DNA of 64,000 nt, taken from the NCBI GenBank assembly GCA_964410965.1, contig CAYPIY010000005.1:62001-126000 (forward strand), in the 5' to 3' direction. The stretch is from JBBIRG01 sp964410965. GTDB lineage: Bacteria; CLD3; SB21; JBBIRG01. This document shows, piece after piece, positions 1 to 8,708 of the stretch (the first letter of the stretch is position 1; every line of letters starts with the position of its first letter). Below the pieces are notes generated by a model that worked only from the letters and a program-made list of their open reading frames with translations, was not told the DNA's origin and made no database searches. The translations under genes were made by a program, and so were the position numbers.

Positions 1-1008
1 AATCTTTTGTATAAGGATTTTGAACAACACAGTAAAATTTACTCATTAAATATGAGATCATTTCATGATATCATAGGCTTATATCGTTTGGTTAAATATA
101 TAAAATACAATAATTTTGATATTGTTCATACACATCTGTGTTATGCGGATACTTATGGTCAATTGGCTTCTTGTTTTTTTACTAAACCAATTTATATTTC
201 TACTTTTCACTTATGTGATTTATGGAAAGAAGGAAAAACTCTCAAGCATTATTTGAGAATTAAGTTCGAAAATATATTAATTCGAAGATTTAAAAAAATA
301 ATTGCCGTATCAAATCCAGTAAGAGATTTTGCAATAAAGTATCAAAAATTTCCAAATGATAAAATTATTACCATTCTGAACGGAGTTGTTGTTGATGCTT
401 TCAGAAGAAATGACATTCAGGTGAATTACATACATAAAGAATTAAATTTATCGAGTGATACTGTATTGTATGGTACGATTGCACGGCTTGATCAACAAAA
501 GGGACATGCCTTTTTAATACATGCTTATGATAAAATAAAACATGAAGTTCCGAATCTTAAATTGATATTTATTGGTGACGGAATTGAACGGCAAGAAATC
601 CAAGCATTGATAAATAAATTAAACCTTAGTGATAACATTTATATTTTAGGTTTTCGGCAAGATATCAAGGAAATACTTTCTTCAATAGATGTGTTTATTC
701 TGCCCTCTGTCAATGAAGGTTTACCTATTTCTCTATTAGAAGCTATGTCGAATTCATTACCGGTTATAGTTACCGATGTTGGAGGAATATCAACTGTTGT
801 AAGGAATAATATTGATGGATATATTATTCCACCACAAAATATTAATATATTATCAGAAAAAATGAAGATTTTATATTCTAATATTGACCTACGCATTAAG
901 ATGGGGAACAATAGTTTTGAGCGTATAAAGGAAGACTTCAGCCTTGATAAATATTTACGCCAGCTTGAAGAATTATATATCAATTTATATAATAAAAAAC
1001 ATCAATAG
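1..1008 (+). CDS. GT4 glycosyltransferase, 5' truncated
   Basis: The reading frame is open from the first base of the window, so the N-terminal part of the gene lies outside. What remains covers most of a GT-B fold family 4 glycosyltransferase, which transfers a sugar from a nucleotide-sugar donor to a growing polysaccharide or lipid-linked acceptor in the cytosol. Visible signatures are the start of the donor domain (GTIARLDQQKGH), the GDG turn (IFIGDGIERQE) and the E-x7-E donor-binding motif region (NEGLPISLLEAM). It heads a row of four glycosyltransferase genes on the same strand. Its base composition is strikingly AT-rich compared with everything after about 4.8 kb, which suggests acquisition by transfer, as is common for surface polysaccharide loci. 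Acceptor and sugar cannot be told. Confidence 0.88.
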   Translation, partial: NLLYKDFEQHSKIYSLNMRSFHDIIGLYRLVKYIKYNNFDIVHTHLCYADTYGQLASCFFTKPIYISTFHLCDLWKEGKTLKHYLRIKFENILIRRFKKIIAVSNPVRDFAIKYQKFPNDKIITILNGVVVDAFRRNDIQVNYIHKELNLSSDTVLYGTIARLDQQKGHAFLIHAYDKIKHEVPNLKLIFIGDGIERQEIQALINKLNLSDNIYILGFRQDIKEILSSIDVFILPSVNEGLPISLLEAMSNSLPVIVTDVGGISTVVRNNIDGYIIPPQNINILSEKMKILYSNIDLRIKMGNNSFERIKEDFSLDKYLRQLEELYINLYNKKHQ

Positions 1009-1018
1009 AATTTTATTA

Positions 1019-2167
1019 ATGCATAAGATTTTGCCAAAAAAACAAAAAATCAAAATCCTGAATGTCCTTCACACCGCAAAATTGGGAGGTACAGAGCGTC
1101 ATGTCCTTCTAAATTCGGAATACATGAACCGTGACCTGTTTCATTTCAGTGTTCTGATGTTTGAACATGGGGACATGGAAAAACTTCTTCAGGATTTGGG
1201 GATCGATGTTTTTGTGATTGAAAGAAAGAGTCGGTTAAGCGTAATTCATTTATATAAAATCGCCTGGTTGATCCTGAAAAATAAAATTGACATTATCCAT
1301 ACTCATACGTCTACCTCTTCGCGCCTGATCGGCCAACTGCTGGGAAAAAAAACGATTGAAACTCGGCACGGCATCGGACTTACGGATGAAGAATATCTCG
1401 CATTATCCACCAAAAAAATAATCTATGAAAAATGCAAAGAACGGCTCGCTCATTATATTATCACCGTATCTCAATACGACCGTGAAAAATTAATTAACGC
1501 CTTTCATTATAAACCCGGGAAAGTTCATGTCATCTACAACGGTGTTTCCGTGGAAACCATCCGTGAATTGTCTCAAACAAATCCGGGCGATGCTTCAAAA
1601 TATTTTAAGACAACCAATTCTTTCATCCTTGGATGTGTTTCACGGCTCTCCCCTCAGAAAGGTTTATCCTATCTCATTGAAGCACTCCCTGCAGTCATAC
1701 AAAAACATCAAAACGTTCAATTAGTAATAGTCGGCGATGGTGAAGAGCGAAATTCTCTCAAGCATCGTGTTAATTCCCTGGGAATGAATGACCATGTCGT
1801 TTTCACCGGTTATATCAATAATTCTTTCTATATTCTGTCAAAATTTGATATATTTCTGTCACCGTCTTTATGGGAAGGTATCCCCTATTCGATCATGGAA
1901 GCAATGGCTTTGGGAAAACCCGTTATAACGACCCGTATTATGGGTATGCCGGAAATTGTCGAAGATGGGATTAACGGATACCTGGTCGAAACCAGAAATC
2001 CGGATATGCTGAGTCAGAAAATCATAGAATTAATTGAAAATCCGGACCTTCGGCATAATATGGGTAAGCAATCTCTGGAAATAGTAAAAAACAAATTTCA
2101 TATTCTCCATTCCGTACGCCGTATTGAAGAACTCTATATAGAAGCGCTGGCAAAAAGCAAGCCATGA
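1019..2167 (+). CDS. GT4 glycosyltransferase
   Basis: Family 4 (GT-B) glycosyltransferase of 382 residues from the ATG at 1019; the frame is open further upstream to 944 but that would overlap the preceding gene, and the ATG at 1019 sits 10 bases after the previous stop. The N-terminal acceptor domain begins KILNVLHTAKLGGTERHV, typical of GT4 enzymes with a GG(T/A)E motif. The donor domain shows GCVSRLSPQKG, VGDGEER and the E-x7-E motif in LWEGIPYSIMEAM. It overlaps the next gene by ATGA, so the genes are translated as one operon. Role: addition of a sugar to a surface polysaccharide repeat or O-antigen. The specific linkage is unknown. Confidence 0.9.
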   Translation: MHKILPKKQKIKILNVLHTAKLGGTERHVLLNSEYMNRDLFHFSVLMFEHGDMEKLLQDLGIDVFVIERKSRLSVIHLYKIAWLILKNKIDIIHTHTSTSSRLIGQLLGKKTIETRHGIGLTDEEYLALSTKKIIYEKCKERLAHYIITVSQYDREKLINAFHYKPGKVHVIYNGVSVETIRELSQTNPGDASKYFKTTNSFILGCVSRLSPQKGLSYLIEALPAVIQKHQNVQLVIVGDGEERNSLKHRVNSLGMNDHVVFTGYINNSFYILSKFDIFLSPSLWEGIPYSIMEAMALGKPVITTRIMGMPEIVEDGINGYLVETRNPDMLSQKIIELIENPDLRHNMGKQSLEIVKNKFHILHSVRRIEELYIEALAKSKP

Positions 2168-3318
2168 AAAAAAAGATTAATATCCTGCAAGTGGTCAATG
2201 CTTTGCCGCTTGGCGGACTTGAAAAAATTGTATATGATTTATCTGTACTAGTCGACCCCGACCGATACACTGTACAAATCTGCTGTTTGACCGCAGGGGG
2301 TGTTATCGCCGATGAATTGATTAAACAAAATATAAAAGTCCATGTGCTTAGAGCCCATAATAAAATGGATATCAAGCACATGTTTATCAATATCGTTCAA
2401 ATTTTCCGACTGGCTTATCTAATCCGGAAAGAGCATATCGATATTATTCACAGTCATGAATTTTTTCCTGCTGGAATGAGCCGCTTAGCGTCAATTTTCG
2501 CATTAAAATTTAAAGTAATCATTACTCTTCATAACAGTTATATTTGGCTATCGCCCATTCATCATAAAATCAATAAATGGTTATCTTTTTTTACACGTCA
2601 AATCGTTGCCGTATCAAAGGACGCCATGAATCATTCGATAGCCCATGACCGTATTCATCCCAAGAAATACAAAATTATTTATAATGGCATATCCGCCGAT
2701 AAGCCGGCATTGAGCCATGAGGAAGAGACCCATTATAAAAAACTATGGAATCTCAAAGGTCAAGAAACGCTTATAGGCAATATCGGCAATCTTTCATTCC
2801 GGAAGGGACAAGATACTCTTATAAAAGCCTTGCCTTCCATTATTAAAAAATATCCGGATGTCAAGGCTGTCATCATCGGCGGCATGACGGAAAATGAACC
2901 CGATTTGTTGGGCAAACTGCAGGCATTGACCTGCGAATTAAATATAAAAGATCATGTCATTTTCGCGGGAAGCATACCGGATGCGGAACGACTAATCCCT
3001 CTCTTTCATATTTATATTATGCCTTCCGTGGTTGAAGGATTCGGTTTATCGCTTGCGGAAGCTATGCTGAACCGGAAAGTTTGCATCGCCTCTGACCTGA
3101 ATGTGTTTAAAGAAATTATTACCGACTATACTGACGGCTTCTTTTTTAAAGTTTCAGATCCGAATGATTTATCGGATAAAATTCATTTTGCTTTGCAAAT
3201 GTCAAATGATCAGTTGCAAAGCATCGGTGAAAAAGCACGCGATAAAGCTTTGCGGTGTTTTTCCAAGGACCGAATGATCCATCAATACCAGGAACTTTAC
3301 ACTTCTTTGCTCCGATAA
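2164..3318 (+). CDS. GT4 glycosyltransferase
   Basis: Third family 4 glycosyltransferase in the row, 384 residues, starting at the ATG that overlaps the previous stop (ATGA). It has the same plan: the N-terminal motif VVNALPLGGLEKIV, the donor-domain start GNIGNLSFRKGQ, a GG turn (VIIGGMTENE) and the E-x7-E region in VVEGFGLSLAEAM. A 35-base gap with no obvious terminator separates it from the following membrane GT2. The composition is still AT-rich relative to the housekeeping genes downstream. It probably acts with its neighbours in making one polysaccharide; substrate unknown. Confidence 0.9.
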   Translation: MKKKINILQVVNALPLGGLEKIVYDLSVLVDPDRYTVQICCLTAGGVIADELIKQNIKVHVLRAHNKMDIKHMFINIVQIFRLAYLIRKEHIDIIHSHEFFPAGMSRLASIFALKFKVIITLHNSYIWLSPIHHKINKWLSFFTRQIVAVSKDAMNHSIAHDRIHPKKYKIIYNGISADKPALSHEEETHYKKLWNLKGQETLIGNIGNLSFRKGQDTLIKALPSIIKKYPDVKAVIIGGMTENEPDLLGKLQALTCELNIKDHVIFAGSIPDAERLIPLFHIYIMPSVVEGFGLSLAEAMLNRKVCIASDLNVFKEIITDYTDGFFFKVSDPNDLSDKIHFALQMSNDQLQSIGEKARDKALRCFSKDRMIHQYQELYTSLLR

Positions 3319-3353
3319 TTATTCACCATTCATAATCTGATAAAATACTTCTT

Positions 3354-4526
3354 ATGACTCAGATTACTATTCTTCATATTGTTTTCTTTATTATCCTTTT
3401 TTGGATTTTTCATACCTATGTGTTCTATTTTCTTACACTGAAGTTCTTCATTTTATTTTGTAGAATAAAGAAAGATCAACCGGATTTAAAAGACAACTAT
3501 GTTGGCTGGCCTAATGCTACCCTTCTTATCCCTGCGCACAACGAAGAAAAAATAATCCATCAGAAAATCGAAAACTCCCTCGCCATTGATTATCCTGCGG
3601 ATAAATTTGTCATTTGCGTTTGTTCTGACTGTTCTTCCGACCGGACGGTTGAGATCGCTCAATCCTATGAACGTATAAAGGTATTTGATTACAAAGAACG
3701 CAGCGGGAAAACAGGAATGATCAACAAGACCGTTCCGCAACTGACAACCGAGATCGTCATGATCACCGACGCCGATACGATGATCCGGCCCGACGCGCTG
3801 TTTCTGATTATGCGGCATTTTAATGATCCTAAAGTCGGCGGGGTTTCCGGAAAAATCGAGATTTTATCGGATACATTGACCCGCAATGAAAGCTTTTACA
3901 GAGATTATGAATCGAAACTGAAAATCATGGAAAGCCGTCTTCATTCCACTATCGGAGCCAACGGCGGTATGAACGCTTTCCGGAGAAATCTGTTCGAACC
4001 CATGCCCCCCGCCACGATCATTGACGACATGGTCATTCCCATGAATATCATTAAAAAAGGTTACCGTTATCTTTTTGAACAAGACGCGATCGGAACGGAA
4101 TACTCGCTGACACAGTCCGAAGAATTCCGGAGAAGAATCCGCATCGGAACAGGTAATTTCCAAACCATTACTTTTGTCCCGGAAATGCTGCTGCATAAAT
4201 ACGGCTGGGTCGCCTACGGCTTCTGGTCGCATAAAATATTCCGGTGGTTCACGCCGTTTTTTATGCTGATTTGCTTTTTCATCACAATCTCAGGAGCATT
4301 AAAAGGGGATCATTTTTTCATCTATATGCTAATCGCTCAGGCCATCCTGCTCTGTATGTTTATACTTGGATACGGTTTCAACCGGTTAAAGGTCAATCAT
4401 ACCATCGTTAAACCGTTCGCTTTCGTTTATGGTTTCTTTTCGATGAATGCCGCACTTTTTATTGGTTTTTTCAAATTCCTGAAAGGAATTAAATCCGCCG
4501 CATGGCAGCCTACGAAACGTACATAA
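3354..4526 (+). CDS. Membrane GT2 glycosyltransferase (processive type)
   Basis: Family 2 (GT-A) glycosyltransferase of 390 residues with an N-terminal membrane helix (about residues 5-32) and three to four C-terminal helices (about 295-380), the layout of BcsA/hyaluronan-synthase-like or IcaA-like enzymes. Catalytic features visible: LIPAHNEEK for the donor pocket, the DAD metal motif in TDADTM (about residue 139), GANGGMNAFRR, and the ED/Q-RR equivalents DDMVIP and EEFRRRIRIG. It would sit in the inner membrane and add or polymerise sugars from nucleotide-sugar donors. It is the last gene of the left-hand polysaccharide run and is followed by a strong terminator at 4706-4742. The Q-x-x-RW processivity motif is not exact, so single-sugar transfer is also possible. 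Confidence 0.87.
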   Translation: MTQITILHIVFFIILFWIFHTYVFYFLTLKFFILFCRIKKDQPDLKDNYVGWPNATLLIPAHNEEKIIHQKIENSLAIDYPADKFVICVCSDCSSDRTVEIAQSYERIKVFDYKERSGKTGMINKTVPQLTTEIVMITDADTMIRPDALFLIMRHFNDPKVGGVSGKIEILSDTLTRNESFYRDYESKLKIMESRLHSTIGANGGMNAFRRNLFEPMPPATIIDDMVIPMNIIKKGYRYLFEQDAIGTEYSLTQSEEFRRRIRIGTGNFQTITFVPEMLLHKYGWVAYGFWSHKIFRWFTPFFMLICFFITISGALKGDHFFIYMLIAQAILLCMFILGYGFNRLKVNHTIVKPFAFVYGFFSMNAALFIGFFKFLKGIKSAAWQPTKRT

Positions 4527-4844
4527 GCCGGTTTAATTACTTCACTCAACCGCTTAATAACTTTCAAAACCTTTAGCTGAATCTAATAACCACTCATCAA
4601 TATTCACTTTTAAAAAGTCATCGTTATTTGTATCTTGCTCGTGTAGATAGGGTAATAACGGGTCATCGTACCCGATCGTTTGAGTGAGTAGCTCAAGTGC
4701 ATCACGGCCGGGTCTTCCTCCTTTAACCCGGCCGCTTTTTTTGTCATGAAATGCATTCGTAATAACCCTCCTCATTACCTGTTCATCGGAGGCGGCAATA
4801 AAATATTTATGTTTTTTTACGGATAATTAATTATCTTAACGGGT
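4527..4844. other. Gene-free gap with terminator
   Basis: A 318-base gap between the glycosyltransferase run and the helicase. It holds the terminator at 4706-4742 and presumably the helicase promoter in the AT-rich stretch 4795-4840. A 73-codon minus-strand frame (4554-4775) crosses the terminator stem and is not supported as a gene. Confidence 0.6.
4706..4742 (+). terminator. Rho-independent terminator
   Basis: Perfect 8-bp GC stem GGCCGGGT / ACCCGGCC with a 12-base loop, followed by GC and seven T. It ends the polysaccharide gene run that finishes at 4526. Confidence 0.85.
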
Positions 4845-6902
4845 ATGCGCCTGAACGGCGCGGCGAATTATCGAAATGAAATGACCGCTTTGACCACCGA
4901 TAAAGAAAATAAATCCGTTTTTGACCATATCGACCTGACGCCAAAAACCATCCCGGAAACCGCGGACAAACCGGTACGTCTCCCGGCGAAACACCAGGAA
5001 CGGTTCGAATGGATCGAAATCCCCCGGCCGAAGAAGTTCACTAAACGTTTTAGGAAAGAAGCCCGCGACGTATCCTCCAAACGATGCCCGCGCTGCGGCT
5101 GGCTCGACCAGGCCCATATCACCGAGTGCTTCCGGTGCGGCTATGATTTCGAAACCGATGAAATGCACCTGGAATTCTTCAGGAAGGAATCCATCGAACT
5201 CCCGCCGGTGGAAATCAAGGTCGATATGTCGTTCCAGGACGTGTTTTCCCAAAAGCAATATGATCCCTATGAGACCTATCGCCTCCGCCTCCAGGCCGAG
5301 CAGATCAACCTGATCTCCGGATTCGACCGCCTGATCGCCATGGGCGACACGAACATCGCTCATTACGACTACCAGATCAACACCGCGCTGGAATCCCTGC
5401 GGAGGATGCACGGCCAGGTGCTTCTTGCCGACGAAGTCGGGCTCGGAAAGACCATCGAAGCAGGCATCATCACGAAGGAACTCATCGAACGGAACCTGGC
5501 GAAAAACATCCTGATCCTCACGCCGGCCTCGCTCGTCGGGCAATGGCAGGATGAAATGCTGGTCAAATTCGGAGAACACTTCGTCAATCCCGTAAAAACG
5601 TCCGACTGGAAAGAGCCCCGGATCATCGCGTCGATCGACATGGCCAAGCGGAAAGAAGCCGCATCCATGCTGCTCACGCGCGAATTCGACCTGCTGATCG
5701 TCGATGAGGCGCACCGGCTGAAACACCGCGGCACGATCGGATTCAAATTTGTCAATTCCCTCAAAAAGAAATACATCCTCCTTCTGACCGCCACGCCGGT
5801 TCATAACGATCTCACCGAGCTGTACAGCCTCATCACGATCCTGAAACCGGGCCTTTTCGGCACGATCCGTTCCTTCAAGAGGAAATTCATGCTGAAAAGC
5901 GATCCCCGCGTCCCCAATAACGAAGACCAGCTGAAACACATCCTGAAAGACGTGATGATCCGCAACCGGCGGGACAAGGTCGGGATCAGCCTCCCGCCCC
6001 GGAAAGCCGCGATTTATCACCTCGACCTTTCGGAAAACGAACAGATCCTGTACAACCAGGTTACCGATTATATCCGCCTCGAATTCCGGCGCGACACCGA
6101 ATACGAGGCCCACATCCTGTCGCTGATCACTCTTCAGCGGGAACTCTGCAGCAGCCCGCAGGCCACGAAACAAACGCTGAACAACCTGATGAAAAAGTCC
6201 TACCCGAAAAAAGCGAAGGATAAACTGGAATGGTTCATGCAGCTTTGCGACGCCGTACCGGTGAACCGGAAAACGGAGGCCGTCCTTGAGATCCTGAAAC
6301 GGTTCCCCAACCAGACGATCATTTTCGTCGAATTCCTCGAAACCATGCGGCTTCTGCAGAAAACCCTCGAACAATCGGGATACAGCGTCGAGCTTTTCCA
6401 CGGAGGGCTTCCGGGCACGTCTGCGCGCCGGGATGCGATCGAACGGTTCCGGCAGTCCAAACAGATCCTGATCAGCACGCAGGCCGGGGGCGAAGGACTA
6501 AACCTGCAGTTCTGCCGCCAGATCATCAATTACGACCTTCCGTGGAATCCCATGCGGGTCGAACAGCGGATCGGCCGGGTTCACCGGCTCGGGCAGGAAC
6601 ATGAGGTCTTTGTTTTCAACCTGTCCGTCAACGGAACCATCGAGTCGCGCATCCTCGAACTGCTCAGTTACAAGATCCGCATGTTCGAACTCGTCATCGG
6701 CGAACTCGACATGATCCTCGGCGACGTGGAATCCGACAAGACGTTCGAGCAGAAAATCATCGACATTTTCCTCGCCAGCAAAACCGAGGATGAAATGAAC
6801 CGCCGGTTCGAGCATTTCGGCGAGGAACTGATACACGCCAGGAAAAAATTCGATAAAGTCAAAGACAACCAGGAAATCCTGTCGGACATACTCGATGTAT
6901 AA
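4845..6902 (+). CDS. SNF2/RapA-type DEAD-like helicase with zinc finger
   Basis: 685-residue superfamily 2 ATPase of the SNF2/RapA group, expected to translocate on DNA and remodel protein-nucleic-acid complexes such as stalled RNA polymerase. Before the motor there is a four-Cys zinc ribbon (C81, C84, C95, C98). Motor motifs: Walker A DEVGLGKT (196-203), DEAH box (287-290), LLTATPVHND (313-322), and the helicase C domain with ISTQAGGEGLNLQ and IGRVHRLGQ (576-584). The usual RapA N-terminal Tudor-like and long C-terminal domains are missing, so it is shorter than RapA (about 970). An ATG at 4881 is an alternative start. It is followed 154 bases later by the porX-like gene on the same strand. 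The zinc ribbon plus SNF2 motor also occurs in phage-defence proteins, but nothing else here supports that role. Confidence 0.9.
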   Translation: MRLNGAANYRNEMTALTTDKENKSVFDHIDLTPKTIPETADKPVRLPAKHQERFEWIEIPRPKKFTKRFRKEARDVSSKRCPRCGWLDQAHITECFRCGYDFETDEMHLEFFRKESIELPPVEIKVDMSFQDVFSQKQYDPYETYRLRLQAEQINLISGFDRLIAMGDTNIAHYDYQINTALESLRRMHGQVLLADEVGLGKTIEAGIITKELIERNLAKNILILTPASLVGQWQDEMLVKFGEHFVNPVKTSDWKEPRIIASIDMAKRKEAASMLLTREFDLLIVDEAHRLKHRGTIGFKFVNSLKKKYILLLTATPVHNDLTELYSLITILKPGLFGTIRSFKRKFMLKSDPRVPNNEDQLKHILKDVMIRNRRDKVGISLPPRKAAIYHLDLSENEQILYNQVTDYIRLEFRRDTEYEAHILSLITLQRELCSSPQATKQTLNNLMKKSYPKKAKDKLEWFMQLCDAVPVNRKTEAVLEILKRFPNQTIIFVEFLETMRLLQKTLEQSGYSVELFHGGLPGTSARRDAIERFRQSKQILISTQAGGEGLNLQFCRQIINYDLPWNPMRVEQRIGRVHRLGQEHEVFVFNLSVNGTIESRILELLSYKIRMFELVIGELDMILGDVESDKTFEQKIIDIFLASKTEDEMNRRFEHFGEELIHARKKFDKVKDNQEILSDILDV

Positions 6903-7056
6903 AACCCCGTCCGGACAGGAGATCACATGATCCGCACCCGCCAGCGCAATCCGGTTTCCTGAATTACGGAAAGTCATTTTTTCATTCCATATATCAAAAA
7001 AATCACTCATATTGAATATCCCTGACCGGTCACCATTTTTCTGATAAGGAGCATCC

Positions 7057-8625
7057 ATGGTCAAACGGAAAATCATCTGGGCGGACGACGAGATCGAACT
7101 GCTGAAACCGCACATCATGTTCCTAGAACAGCGCGGCTACGAGGTCCAGCCCGTCACCAACGGCGAGGATGCCGTCAACCATATCCGCAAGGGTCATTAC
7201 GATATCGTCCTGCTGGACGAAATGATGCCCGGCAAGGACGGCCTGACCACACTGATCGAGATCAAGGAAATCCGGCCTTCGCTGCCGGTGGTCATGATCA
7301 CCAAGAGCGAGGAGGAACAGCTGATGGAAGACGCCATCGGGCGCAAGATCGATTTCTATCTCACGAAGCCCGTCAACCCGAGCCAGATCCTCATCGCGAT
7401 CAAGAAAATCCTGGACTCCCGGCAGATAACCGAACAGCGCCTGTCCCGCGATTATATACAGGAATTCAACCGGATTTCCCGGCAGCTGATGGAACGGCTG
7501 TCGTTCAAGGACTGGATCGACATCCATATCTCCCTGTCACAGTGGGATATCGAACTCGATTCGTTTTCGGATCCCGGGCTGAGGCAGACGCTTCAGGACC
7601 AGAAACACGAGTGCAATGTCAGCTTCGGGAAATTCATCGAGGACCATTACACCGGGTGGCTGAACCAGTCGCCCGGCGAACGGCCCGTGCTTTCCCCTGA
7701 AGTGATCCCGCATTTCGTTTTCCCGAAAATCGCCGCGAAAAAGAAAGTCGTGCTGATGGTCATCGACTGCCTGCGGCTGGACCAGTGGCTCGGATTTGAA
7801 CCCGTTCTGTACCCCTACTTCAACCTGAACAGGCATTACTATTACTCCATCATTCCCACCGCCACGCCTTACGCCCGGAACGCCATATTCAGCGGGTTTT
7901 TCCCCATTGATATTGAGAAGAAATTCCCGGAGATCTGGTCCAAGGGCGAGGAAGACGACTCCAGCCGTAACCGGTTTGAGAAGGAACTGCTCGAACACCT
8001 CCTGAAACGCAACCGGGTCCCGCTTGACACCGATCCCCGGTACGTCAAGATCCTGACCATCGAGAACGCCCGCCAGCTCGAAGGTTCCGTTCTCAGCCTC
8101 GTGGAATCCACGCAGTTCACCGCGATCGTGATCAATTTCCTCGACGTCCTGGCTCACAGCCGGAGCGACTCGACCGTCATTAAAGAGATCGCCCCCGACG
8201 AATCCGCCTACCGCTCGCTCAGCAACGCCTGGTTCACGCATTCCTCGTTCTTCGAAATCCTGAAACTCCTTTCGAAAACCGACGCGACCATCTTCATCAC
8301 CTCCGATCACGGAAGCATCCGCAGCCTTCACGGCACGCAGGTCATCGGGGACAAGGAAACTTCCACCAGCCTCCGGTACAAATACGGCAAGAACATCAAG
8401 GCCAACCCGAAACACGCGCTGTTCATTAAAAACCCGGGCGAGTACAGGCTTCCCGTCCGCGGCGTCAACAACCATTACATCATCGCCAAGGAAGATTTTT
8501 ATTTCGTATACCCGACCAATTACCATTACTACCTGAACTATTACAAGGACAGCTTCCAGCACGGCGGGGTATCCATGGAAGAAATGATCCTGCCCGTTAT
8601 TGAACTTGAGGGAAAAAAGAGTTAA
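7057..8625 (+). CDS. porX: PorX-type response regulator with PglZ phosphatase-like domain
   Basis: 522-residue protein with an N-terminal receiver domain (about 4-120) and a C-terminal PglZ/alkaline-phosphatase-fold domain (about 225-520), the architecture and length of PorX, the response regulator that controls type IX secretion in Porphyromonas. Receiver residues visible: acidic pair D10/D11, phospho-acceptor D54 (VLLDEMMPG), T82 and K104 (YLTKP). Metal/catalytic residues of the PglZ domain: D237 (MVIDCLRLD), T268/T270 (PTATPYARN), D363 and H367 (FLDVLAHS), D417-H418 (SDHGS) and H502 (QHGG). Characterised PorX has oligonucleotide phosphodiesterase activity through this domain. Start ATG has AAGGAG at 7046-7051. 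No PorY-like sensor kinase is adjacent; a PP2C phosphatase follows instead. Three T9SS-tailed proteins in this window are plausible targets of the pathway. Confidence 0.92.
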   Translation: MVKRKIIWADDEIELLKPHIMFLEQRGYEVQPVTNGEDAVNHIRKGHYDIVLLDEMMPGKDGLTTLIEIKEIRPSLPVVMITKSEEEQLMEDAIGRKIDFYLTKPVNPSQILIAIKKILDSRQITEQRLSRDYIQEFNRISRQLMERLSFKDWIDIHISLSQWDIELDSFSDPGLRQTLQDQKHECNVSFGKFIEDHYTGWLNQSPGERPVLSPEVIPHFVFPKIAAKKKVVLMVIDCLRLDQWLGFEPVLYPYFNLNRHYYYSIIPTATPYARNAIFSGFFPIDIEKKFPEIWSKGEEDDSSRNRFEKELLEHLLKRNRVPLDTDPRYVKILTIENARQLEGSVLSLVESTQFTAIVINFLDVLAHSRSDSTVIKEIAPDESAYRSLSNAWFTHSSFFEILKLLSKTDATIFITSDHGSIRSLHGTQVIGDKETSTSLRYKYGKNIKANPKHALFIKNPGEYRLPVRGVNNHYIIAKEDFYFVYPTNYHYYLNYYKDSFQHGGVSMEEMILPVIELEGKKS

Positions 8626-8708
8626 TTTGACTGATGGCAGGGAAACTAAATACATTTTTTTCCGTAATAAAGGCAGCAGAAAAAGCTGAATCATAAACCA
8701 CCAAAGCC

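Noticed and set aside
4554..4775. Minus-strand 73-codon frame ending near the GT2 gene
   Set aside because: It runs through a perfect terminator stem for the plus-strand genes and has no recognisable start signal. A degraded gene remnant cannot be excluded.
4836..6401. Long minus-strand frame of 521 codons opposite the helicase
   Set aside because: It is antisense to an unmistakable SNF2 motor domain and has biased, non-protein-like composition (rich in F, D, V, G), as expected for the shadow of a GC-moderate gene.
4845..8625. SNF2 helicase next to a PglZ-domain protein, suggesting a BREX- or DISARM-like defence system
   Set aside because: The PglZ domain is fused to a receiver domain in the PorX arrangement, there is no methyltransferase, BrxC/BrxL or nuclease nearby, and the SNF2 protein is RapA-like. 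The neighbourhood is better explained as regulation.
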